Shown here in pieces: positions 1 to 5,645 of a stretch of DNA of 5,645 nucleotides. Position numbers and translations under genes: made by a program. Location of the stretch: assembly GCA_947478315.1 (NCBI GenBank), contig CANJWF010000086.1, positions 1 to 5,645 on the forward strand, in the 5' to 3' direction. Under the pieces are notes generated by a model, which saw only the letters and a list, made by a program, of their open reading frames with translations, ran no database searches and was not told the DNA's origin. Numbering within the stretch: the first letter of the stretch is position 1; every line of letters starts with the position of its first letter. The stretch comes from Sphingobacteriaceae bacterium. Its GTDB lineage: Bacteria > Bacteroidota > Bacteroidia > Sphingobacteriales > Sphingobacteriaceae.

Positions 1-384
1 AACAAAAGTCCTCGCATTGAAAATATTGAAATTAGTTCCGACGATATTGCTGTTGGCATGGTATTAGAAATTTTTGCAAATCAACGAACCTATAATGCCC
101 AACCTATTTTTCTAATTAGAGGAAACAACACTTTTAATTTTGGAAAAACGATAGAAGAACTTGGAATAAAATTGAGTTTTACCAACATATTACCCGCGAA
201 AAACAAATTAGAATTAACCATTAGGGAACTGAAACCAAGTGCAAAAGATTATATCGTATTGAAAGCCATCGAATTTCCCTATATCAACTTTTTTTGGTCG
301 GGAACTATTGTTATGTGTATAGGTTTCGCTATCTCTATTTACAATAGAGTAAAGAAAAATAACACTAAACCTTCAATTAGTTAA
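1..384 (+). CDS. Cytochrome c assembly protein, CcsA/CcmF type, C-terminal fragment (5' end outside window)
   Basis: This is the end of a membrane protein that would deliver or attach haem to apocytochromes c at the outer face of the inner membrane. The frame is open from base 1, so the gene starts outside the window; 127 codons are visible. The fragment has a soluble, probably periplasmic part (visible residues 1-88) with the pattern P-F-I, then E-LGI-F-NI-P-K-EL-I, which resembles the C-terminal extension of Bacteroidota CcsA/CcmF proteins. Next comes the family-like LKAIEFPYIN motif (about 88-96), a last transmembrane helix (about 92-114) and a short basic tail, which is probably cytoplasmic. 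The WWD haem-binding domain and other helices would lie upstream and cannot be checked. The ATG at 58 is internal, not the true start. The next gene follows after 24 nt, suggesting cotranscription. The family call rests on recalled patterns of the C-terminus only; whether it is CcsA- or CcmF-like is not settled. Confidence 0.8.
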   Translation, partial: NKSPRIENIEISSDDIAVGMVLEIFANQRTYNAQPIFLIRGNNTFNFGKTIEELGIKLSFTNILPAKNKLELTIRELKPSAKDYIVLKAIEFPYINFFWSGTIVMCIGFAISIYNRVKKNNTKPSIS

Positions 385-408
385 GATAAAGTTTAACACT
401 TATTCATT

Positions 409-1173
409 TTGCAAGCCTCTATTATCGGTTCTGGAAATGTTGCTACACAGTTAGGTTTAGCTCTGCTTCAATCAAACATTGCTGTAAAAGAAGTATGGAG
501 TCGTAACTACCAGCATGCGAAAAGATTATCGAGTACACTAAAATCTAATCATTTAGATGCTCTCAACAAACTTGACGATAACATTGATTTTTGCTTTATC
601 TGTGTAAAAGACGATGCGATAGCGAACATCGTGGCGCAGCTACATTTTCAACAAACACTAGTGGTGCATACCTCAGGTAGTACTTCACTAAAATTACTAG
701 CAAACTGTTCAACACATATTGGCGTTCTATATCCCGTACAAACTTTTTCGCAAACTCGGTATGTTTCGTTCAAATCAATACCTCTTGCCATAGAAGCCAA
801 TTCTTCTGAAGCGTTAGATTTATTACGTTCAGTAGCGGAAAAACTTTCAACAACAATATTGACATTAAATAGTGAACAAAGAAAACAACTACATTTGGCA
901 GCAGTAATTGCCTCAAATTTTAGCAATTATATGTACGCCATGGCAGAACAGCTGTTAAAAAACCATCAAATTCCTTTCGACGTACTTAAACCCTTAATTT
1001 TAGAAACTGCACAAAAAATTCAATCATCTTCGCCTCTGCAAACACAAACAGGACCCGCGATACGTGGAGATGTTAATATTATCGCACAACATCTTGGAAT
1101 GCTTAAAGATGATCCCCATACACAACTTTTATACCAAATGATTAGTGAACGTATTTCCAACTCTTCATATTGA
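409..1173 (+). CDS. Rossmann-like / DUF2520 domain protein, probable NAD(P)-binding oxidoreductase-like protein
   Basis: This 254-residue cytoplasmic protein belongs to a family with no established reaction. Its fold is related to pyrroline-5-carboxylate reductase and other 6-phosphogluconate-dehydrogenase-like enzymes. The N-terminal Rossmann half has the dinucleotide-binding loop GSGNVA at residues 7-12, a strand ending in FICVKDDAI (63-71), and VHTSGS (86-91), then GVLYPVQTFS (105-114). The helical C-terminal DUF2520 half shows LHLAAVIASNFSNY (161-174) and TGPAIRGD (214-221), both characteristic of the family. Length is normal. There is no ATG near the 5' end: an in-frame TAA lies at 394-396 and the only candidates before the GSGNVA loop are TTG at 409 or ATT at 406. 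TTG is preferred; either puts the first beta strand right at the N-terminus, as the family expects. No Shine-Dalgarno is visible. Its position 24 nt after a cytochrome c assembly gene suggests shared transcription. The family assignment is strong; substrate and role are unknown. Confidence 0.9.
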   Translation: MQASIIGSGNVATQLGLALLQSNIAVKEVWSRNYQHAKRLSSTLKSNHLDALNKLDDNIDFCFICVKDDAIANIVAQLHFQQTLVVHTSGSTSLKLLANCSTHIGVLYPVQTFSQTRYVSFKSIPLAIEANSSEALDLLRSVAEKLSTTILTLNSEQRKQLHLAAVIASNFSNYMYAMAEQLLKNHQIPFDVLKPLILETAQKIQSSSPLQTQTGPAIRGDVNIIAQHLGMLKDDPHTQLLYQMISERISNSSY

Positions 1174-1277
1174 GTCATTACCTACTTTTCGGTCATAGCA
1201 ATCTAACAATTATCATTGCAACGCTATTCTTATTATTTACTTACTAATATTGACTCAACTATACTCACTTAAGCAAT
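1174..1277. other. Intergenic gap before selO
   Basis: This 104-nt AT-rich gap holds no supportable ORF, RNA gene or T-tract terminator. It contains a weak promoter candidate near 1188-1218. An 8-bp inverted repeat also spans it: one arm at 1170-1177, overlapping the preceding stop codon, and the other at 1251-1258. Confidence 0.6.
1188..1218 (+). promoter_or_regulatory. Weak candidate Bacteroidota-type promoter for selO
   Basis: TATCATTG at 1211-1218 matches the Bacteroidota -7 consensus TAnnTTTG at all but one fixed position. A poor -33 match, TTC instead of TTG, lies at 1188-1190 with 20-nt spacing. A transcript starting about 7 nt downstream would have a leader of roughly 50 nt before the selO ATG. 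In AT-rich DNA a near match like this can arise by chance, so this is only a candidate. Confidence 0.25.
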
Positions 1278-2702
1278 ATGCCACTATCTTTTGACACTAT
1301 TTTTGCAACATTACCGAGCACATTCTATACCAAAATGTCGGGAGAAGTGATAACCGACAATCCGTATTTATTGCATTTTAACCCCGAACTATGTGAATTA
1401 ATAGGATTAGAAAATTCCTTTTTCGATGATATGAAGTCATTAGACTACTTTATCGGAAAAAACACCTTTCCTGGAAGCGATTCTCTTGCCATGGTCTATG
1501 CAGGACACCAATTTGGACAATATGTACCTCAATTAGGTGACGGTAGAGCCTTACTTCTTGGACAGATTATAGGTATGGACGGCAAGCATTATGACTTACA
1601 AGTGAAAGGTGCTGGACTAACACCTTATTCTAGAATGGGCGATGGACGAGCCGTGCTACGTTCTTCTATCAGAGAATATATTTGTGGCGAAGCAATGTAC
1701 CAATTGGGTATTTCAAGCACACGAGCCCTGGGTATTATTGCAACGAATCGTCCAGTCATAAGAGAAAGAATCGAACCTGGGGCTATTATTGTAAGAATCG
1801 CCGAATCACACATTCGTTTCGGTCATTTTGAATATTTTCATTACCGTAATGACTATAAAAATGTAGCCATTTTAGCCAATCACGTTATAGAACACTATTA
1901 CACCAATATAACTTCTACAAAAAACCGATATGTAGAATGGTTTCAAGAAATTACCGCTCGAACAGCGACATTAATAGCCAAATGGCAAGCAGTGGGATTT
2001 TGTCATGGAGTAATGAACACCGACAACATGTCTATACTAGGGCTTACCTTAGATTATGGACCATTTGGTTTTCTAGAAACCTACAACCCTACATGGATAT
2101 GCAACCAATCCGATCATTCGGGACGTTATAGTTATCAAAATCAACCCATCATTGCTCAATGGAATTTATACGCACTTGCACACGCATTACAATCGGTAAT
2201 ACCCATACATCAAGGATTAGAAGTGGTGGCTGATTTCGACAGGCTATTTAAAAAATCCTATGAGCATGAAATGGCTCAAAAACTTGGATTTAATACCCCT
2301 AACGCTTCGATTAATTTATTATGGCAACGTTTATTAACGCTCATGCAACACGCATCTAGCGATTATACCTTAACCTTCTCTGATTTATTGATAACTGATA
2401 AATTTTTAACCCATTTTAAAGATAAAGAACAAGCAACACAATGGATATATACGTACGAAAAGCTAATTAATGAGGAAAAGAAAAATGGCAATACATTCAC
2501 TCCCAAAAATCCTCGTTATGTATTTAGAAATTGGATAGCTGAAAAAACGATACGTGCAGTAGAAGATAACGTAGACCTAAGCATCATTTCCGAAATACTA
2601 ACCATGTTAAATAGTCCGTTTGAAAAACAAGAAAAATACGAGCAATACGCGTCAAAAGCTCCTGAACAATGGCAAAATTTGAACATATCTTGTTCATCCT
2701 AA
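1278..2702 (+). CDS. selO: SelO/YdiU family protein adenylyltransferase (AMPylator)
   Basis: SelO is a pseudokinase-fold enzyme that binds ATP in a flipped orientation and transfers AMP to Ser, Thr or Tyr hydroxyls of target proteins; in E. coli it is linked to redox stress. The 474 residues are close to the 478 of E. coli YdiU. Visible in order: GHQFGQY-PQLGDGRA (76-91), VKGAGLTPYSR-GDGRA (109-125), SSIREY (129-134), GVMNTDN (244-250) and LDYGPFGF (258-265). Residues equivalent to the Pseudomonas enzyme's ATP and metal site are all present with a constant offset of three: R90, K110, E133, D249, N250 and D259. The tail SCSS carries Cys472 where some homologues have selenocysteine. Cys275 in ICNQSDH corresponds to the cysteine that pairs with it in E. 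coli, so a regulatory disulfide is plausible. The ATG at 1278 is chosen because an in-frame TGA lies at 1251. No Shine-Dalgarno is seen. Noncoding gaps on both sides suggest its own transcription unit. Targets here are unknown. Confidence 0.95.
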   Translation: MPLSFDTIFATLPSTFYTKMSGEVITDNPYLLHFNPELCELIGLENSFFDDMKSLDYFIGKNTFPGSDSLAMVYAGHQFGQYVPQLGDGRALLLGQIIGMDGKHYDLQVKGAGLTPYSRMGDGRAVLRSSIREYICGEAMYQLGISSTRALGIIATNRPVIRERIEPGAIIVRIAESHIRFGHFEYFHYRNDYKNVAILANHVIEHYYTNITSTKNRYVEWFQEITARTATLIAKWQAVGFCHGVMNTDNMSILGLTLDYGPFGFLETYNPTWICNQSDHSGRYSYQNQPIIAQWNLYALAHALQSVIPIHQGLEVVADFDRLFKKSYEHEMAQKLGFNTPNASINLLWQRLLTLMQHASSDYTLTFSDLLITDKFLTHFKDKEQATQWIYTYEKLINEEKKNGNTFTPKNPRYVFRNWIAEKTIRAVEDNVDLSIISEILTMLNSPFEKQEKYEQYASKAPEQWQNLNISCSS

Positions 2703-2787
2703 AAGCACAAAGCATATCCATTCTTCAGCTCGACATTCTAATTCAAAAACTTATCTTTGCTGCCACATTTTACAAAAAATTAAACGC
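2703..2787. other. Intergenic gap between selO and alaS
   Basis: This 85-nt noncoding gap carries the alaS promoter candidate. No hairpin followed by a T-run was found after selO, so some read-through from selO into alaS remains possible. The last bases before the alaS ATG are A-rich with no purine-rich Shine-Dalgarno, as is usual in Bacteroidota. Confidence 0.6.
2730..2759 (+). promoter_or_regulatory. Bacteroidota-type sigma promoter for alaS
   Basis: TATCTTTG at 2752-2759 is an exact match to the -7 element TAnnTTTG used by the primary sigma factor of Bacteroidota. Nineteen nt upstream, TCG at 2730-2732 is a one-mismatch version of the -33 TTG, so the upstream element is weak. The predicted transcript start is around 2766, giving a leader of about 20 nt before the alaS ATG. 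The exact -7 match, correct strand and sensible distance support the call; there is no experimental evidence. Confidence 0.6.
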
Positions 2788-5433
2788 ATGAATCATCCAT
2801 CTGCTAAAGCTATTCGACAAGCCTTTTTAGATTTTTTCGCATCAAAACAACATCAAATAGTTCCATCGGCTCCCATCATAGTAAAAAATGACCCTACACT
2901 CATGTTTACCAATGCGGGTATGAATCCTTTTAAAGAACTTTTTTTGGGAGAAACAGCCATTAAATATGCTCGAATAGCAGATACACAACGATGTTTACGT
3001 GTATCTGGCAAACATAACGACTTAGAAGAAGTAGGTATCGATACCTATCACCATACCATGTTTGAGATGTTAGGCAATTGGAGTTTTGGCGATTATTTTA
3101 AAGCCGAAGCCATTGCATGGAGTTGGGAATTACTCACAGAAGTGTATCATTTGCCCAAAGAACGCCTATACGTAACCGTTTTTGAAGGTGACGAAAAAGA
3201 AAAACTCCCCGCAGCCAGCATAGCATTGCGTGAGTGGAAAAAATTGGTTGACGATGAACACATTGTATACGGAAATAAAAAAGATAATTTTTGGGAAATG
3301 GGAGAAACAGGTCCATGTGGACCTTGTTCCGAAATACACGTAGATTTACGTAGTGATGAAGAGCGAGCACATACTCCTGGAAAAAACTTAGTAAACAAAG
3401 ACCATCCTCAAGTTATTGAAATTTGGAATAACGTATTCATTCAATACAACCGTCGAAAAGATGGCACATTAGAAGAACTCCCCTCTAAACACGTAGATAC
3501 GGGCATGGGATTAGAACGCCTCGTGCGCGTTATACAAGGAAAATCGTCCAATTACGACACAGATATTTTTCAACCGTTAATTCAATTTATAGCCAAACAC
3601 AGCAACACCTCGTACGGAAAAAACGAACAAACAGACATTGCATTACGAGTAATAGCCGATCACATTAGAGCCATTAGTTTTGCTATTGCAGATGGACAAC
3701 TCCCTTCTAACAATAAAGCAGGATACGTGATTCGACGTATCTTACGTCGTGCCGTTCGATATGGTTACACTTTTTTAAATTTAAAAGAACCTTTTTTATA
3801 CCAATTAGTGCATGTGTTAGCAGAACAGTTCGATGGCGTATTTCCCGAACTCATTCAACAGCAACATTTCGTAGAAAAAGTAATACAAGAAGAAGAAACA
3901 ACTTTTTTACGAACATTAGCCACAGGTATTCAACGTTTTGAGAAATACATAGAAACAGAAAAAAACAATATTATTGATGGTGCTTTTGCATTTGAATTAT
4001 ATGATACCTACGGATTTCCAATTGATTTAACACAATTAATGGCTCGCGAAAAAAACAGGAGCATTGACATGGATGATTTCGAGAAATGCCTAGCTCAACA
4101 ACGTTCACGTTCACGTGCCGCCACCACCGTAGACACCGATGACTGGACCATTGTGCACGACAACAACCATTGTTCATTTGTAGGATATGATTACCTAGCT
4201 AACACTACACAAATTGCCAAATACCGAAAAATAACCTCCAAAGAAAAAGAACAATACCACATTGTGTTGCATGAAACGCCTTTTTACGCAGAAAGTGGAG
4301 GTCAAGTGGGAGATACTGGAGTGTTAAAAATTGGCAATGACCAAATTAAAGTTGTCGATACCAAAAAAGAGAATAATTTAATTATTCACGTTATCGAAAA
4401 ATTGCCACAAAACCTACAAGCATCTATTATAGCCGAAGTAAATGCTCAAACACGTACACAAAGCGAAAACAACCACTCTGCAACCCACCTTCTGCAAGCT
4501 GCTTTGCGACAAGTATTAGGTGCACACGTACAACAAAAAGGCTCTTTGGTAAATTCAGATTATTTAAGATTCGATTTTTCTCATTTCACTAAACTTACCG
4601 AACAAGAACTAATACAAGTAGAAAAACTCGTTAACCAAAAAATACGACAAAACATCCCACTACAAGAACAACGAACAGTGCCCTATCAACAAGCTATAGA
4701 AGAAGGAGTTACAGCACTATTTGGCGAAAAATACGGGGAATTTGTACGCGTAATCACATTCGACGAAACCTACTCAAAAGAACTTTGCGGAGGTACGCAC
4801 GTAAAATCAACTGGACAAATTGGCTTTTTCAAAATTATTAACGAAAGCGCGGTAGCCGCAGGTGTACGTCGTATCGAAGCCATCACGGCAGAAAAAGCAG
4901 AACAATATATTGTTGAACAAAACCAACTAATATCCCAACTCAAGGAGTTACTAAAAAATCCGACAAGTTTAATACTTAGTACCCAACATTTACTCGAAGA
5001 AAACAATCGACTGAAAAAAGAATTAGAAAAAACAGTAACCGATAAAATTATTCATCTCAAACAAAAATTAGCAACTCAAATTAACCATATAGGCGATATA
5101 CAACTCATTGCACAGTACGTTGAATTACCCCATACAGACGCCATTAAAAACCTAGCCTTTGCATTAAAAGAATGTATCCCTAACCTCGTTTTAGTACTAA
5201 CTGCCAACATAGAAGAAAAGCCCCATATTACCATCCTTATTTCAGAAAACTTAGTAAAAACAAAAAATTTAGATGCCAATAAAATGATTCGAGAATTAGC
5301 AAAAGAAATACAAGGAGGAGGAGGAGGACAATCTTTTTTTGCCACCGCAGGAGGCAAAAATATGAATGGACTAAAAATGGTTATTTCAAAAGCCATAGAC
5401 TATTTAAAGAATCAATCAGAAATTTCGAACTAA
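2788..5433 (+). CDS. alaS: Alanine--tRNA ligase (AlaRS)
   Basis: This cytoplasmic class II synthetase charges tRNA-Ala and hydrolyses mischarged Ser- or Gly-tRNA-Ala. At 881 residues it is full length. The catalytic domain (about 1-250) shows PTLMFTNAGMNPFK (36-49), the motif 2 region RVSGKHNDLEEVG (71-83) with FEMLGNWSFGDYFK (92-105), GPCGPCSEIH (175-184) and motif 3 DTGMGLERL (237-245). The tRNA-recognition part keeps N308 (PSNN) and D406 (LYDTYGFP), equivalent to the E. coli residues that read the G3:U70 pair. The editing domain has its zinc ligands: H563 and H567 in HSATH, C667 and H671 in CGGTH. A helical linker (about 705-765) leads to the C-Ala domain with five glycines at 843-847 followed by QSFFATAGGKN. 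ATG 2788 gives the usual N-terminus, with a polar start and IRQAFLDFFASK at 9-20. A good promoter lies just upstream. Nothing is missing or disrupted. Confidence 0.98.
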   Translation: MNHPSAKAIRQAFLDFFASKQHQIVPSAPIIVKNDPTLMFTNAGMNPFKELFLGETAIKYARIADTQRCLRVSGKHNDLEEVGIDTYHHTMFEMLGNWSFGDYFKAEAIAWSWELLTEVYHLPKERLYVTVFEGDEKEKLPAASIALREWKKLVDDEHIVYGNKKDNFWEMGETGPCGPCSEIHVDLRSDEERAHTPGKNLVNKDHPQVIEIWNNVFIQYNRRKDGTLEELPSKHVDTGMGLERLVRVIQGKSSNYDTDIFQPLIQFIAKHSNTSYGKNEQTDIALRVIADHIRAISFAIADGQLPSNNKAGYVIRRILRRAVRYGYTFLNLKEPFLYQLVHVLAEQFDGVFPELIQQQHFVEKVIQEEETTFLRTLATGIQRFEKYIETEKNNIIDGAFAFELYDTYGFPIDLTQLMAREKNRSIDMDDFEKCLAQQRSRSRAATTVDTDDWTIVHDNNHCSFVGYDYLANTTQIAKYRKITSKEKEQYHIVLHETPFYAESGGQVGDTGVLKIGNDQIKVVDTKKENNLIIHVIEKLPQNLQASIIAEVNAQTRTQSENNHSATHLLQAALRQVLGAHVQQKGSLVNSDYLRFDFSHFTKLTEQELIQVEKLVNQKIRQNIPLQEQRTVPYQQAIEEGVTALFGEKYGEFVRVITFDETYSKELCGGTHVKSTGQIGFFKIINESAVAAGVRRIEAITAEKAEQYIVEQNQLISQLKELLKNPTSLILSTQHLLEENNRLKKELEKTVTDKIIHLKQKLATQINHIGDIQLIAQYVELPHTDAIKNLAFALKECIPNLVLVLTANIEEKPHITILISENLVKTKNLDANKMIRELAKEIQGGGGGQSFFATAGGKNMNGLKMVISKAIDYLKNQSEISN

Positions 5434-5510
5434 TCACCCATATTATTAGTTCAGTATACACTAAACTTACTGAAAAAGAAAAATATGGCACACACTTAAA
5501 ATTTATACTG
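5434..5510. other. Intergenic gap after alaS
   Basis: This 77-nt gap contains one small inverted repeat (5450-5474). I found no TAnnTTTG promoter element for the next gene, so that gene may be read from alaS or from a promoter that does not match the consensus. A five-codon ATG-to-TAA run at 5485-5499 is too short to call a gene. Confidence 0.55.
5450..5474 (+). repeat. Small hairpin-forming inverted repeat downstream of alaS
   Basis: Perfect 7-bp arms TTCAGTA (5450-5456) and TACTGAA (5468-5474) enclose an 11-nt loop, beginning 16 nt after the alaS stop codon. A 5-bp alternative pairing, TTAGT (5446-5450) with ACTAA (5460-5464), would compete with it. An A-rich stretch follows, not a T-tract, so it is not a standard intrinsic terminator on the + strand. 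It could be a 3' transcript-end hairpin or chance. Confidence 0.3.
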
Positions 5511-5645
5511 ATGAAAACATATATCTCATTATTATTAATTTCACTAGTTAGCTTAACCGTACAAGCTACCAACGAAAAAAACAGCGATATTACCTCAACC
5601 ATATATCAAGAACCTATAACTAAACAAAATAAACGAATTAAAAAA
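5511..5645 (+). CDS. Exported protein of unknown function, N-terminal fragment (3' end outside window)
   Basis: An open frame starts at ATG 5511 and runs to the last base, giving 45 codons. The product starts with a classic Sec signal peptide: M-K start, hydrophobic core YISLLLISLVSLTV (residues 4-17), and a likely signal peptidase I site after V-Q-A (17-19), with mature protein starting TNEKNSD. No Cys follows the core, so it is not an obvious lipoprotein. The visible mature part (about 20-45) is polar and Lys/Asn/Gln-rich, with no recognisable domain. The reading frame is open upstream too, but the ATG sits exactly at the signal peptide, which fixes the start. It should be a periplasmic, outer-membrane or secreted protein. 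I do not recognise the family and the remainder lies outside the window. Confidence 0.65.
   Translation, partial: MKTYISLLLISLVSLTVQATNEKNSDITSTIYQEPITKQNKRIKK

Noticed and set aside
648..926. 92-codon open frame on the minus strand
   Set aside because: It lies wholly inside the DUF2520 gene on the opposite strand, its product shows no family pattern, and the + strand frame has clear conserved motifs.
1250..1278. TTGACT at 1250-1255 as an E. coli-like -35 box
   Set aside because: A -10 at normal spacing would fall on the selO start codon, and Bacteroidota use a different promoter consensus.
1937..2131. 64-codon open frame on the plus strand inside selO
   Set aside because: It is an out-of-frame shadow over the SelO active-site region (GVMNTDN, LDYGPFGF), which must be read in the selO frame.
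3134..3398. Two overlapping minus-strand open frames within alaS
   Set aside because: They are antisense to the conserved GPCGPCSEIH region of AlaRS, have no recognisable domains, and conflict with each other.
4101..4116. Short tandem repeat encoding Arg-Ser-Arg-Ser-Arg in AlaRS
   Set aside because: The segment has the same length as I recall in other AlaRS sequences (QQ-R-x-R-x-R-A-A pattern), so it is not an insertion, just local codon similarity.
5076..5396. 106-codon minus-strand open frame over the 3' end of alaS
   Set aside because: Its proline run is simply the complement of the five GGA glycine codons of AlaRS; no independent evidence of coding.
5381..5602. 73-codon hydrophobic minus-strand open frame covering the end of alaS and the next gene's start
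   Set aside because: Its hydrophobic character comes from AT-rich antisense sequence; it conflicts with the alaS C-terminus and the well-formed signal peptide gene at 5511.
1..5645. Search for tRNA genes, CRISPR repeats, insertion sequences, toxin-antitoxin or defence genes
   Set aside because: Coding space is filled by five genes and the remaining gaps are each about 100 nt or less, with no cloverleaf, repeat array or transposase-like frame seen by eye.

Overview
The window is AT-rich. All five genes, three complete and one cut at each edge, lie on the + strand. It looks like a chromosomal housekeeping stretch from a member of the Bacteroidota. The evidence for that group is: a cytochrome c assembly (CcsA/CcmF-type) C-terminus followed directly by a DUF2520 Rossmann protein, a pairing I recognise from Bacteroidota genomes; an AlaRS tail with the GGGGGQ-FFATAGGKN form common in that phylum; no purine-rich Shine-Dalgarno sequence before any start; and a clean TAnnTTTG (-7) promoter element before alaS. 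I cannot resolve genus or family.

Layout. Positions 1-384 hold the last 127 codons of a membrane haem-delivery / cytochrome c assembly protein. After 24 nt comes a complete DUF2520-family Rossmann protein (409-1173) with no ATG start; it begins at TTG, or possibly at the ATT just before it. A 104-nt gap leads to a full-length selO (1278-2702), a pseudokinase-fold protein adenylyltransferase with all expected ATP-site residues and the C-terminal Cys-Ser-Ser tail. An 85-nt gap carrying a recognisable Bacteroidota promoter leads to a full-length alaS (2788-5433). After 77 nt containing a small hairpin, a new gene starts at 5511 and runs off the right edge; it begins with a signal peptide but cannot be identified.

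The genes do not form an obvious pathway. The first two are probably cotranscribed. selO and alaS each have their own upstream gap and are probably separate units or loosely linked. SelO links redox state to protein AMPylation, and cytochrome c assembly is also a redox-related process, but nothing in the sequence ties them functionally.

I found no mobile element, CRISPR array, RNA gene, toxin-antitoxin pair or defence-like cassette. I do not see a new biological system here. The points worth a second look are modest: the non-ATG start, the short proteobacteria-like SelO, the uncharacterised DUF2520 neighbour of the cytochrome assembly gene, and the unidentified secreted protein at the right edge.
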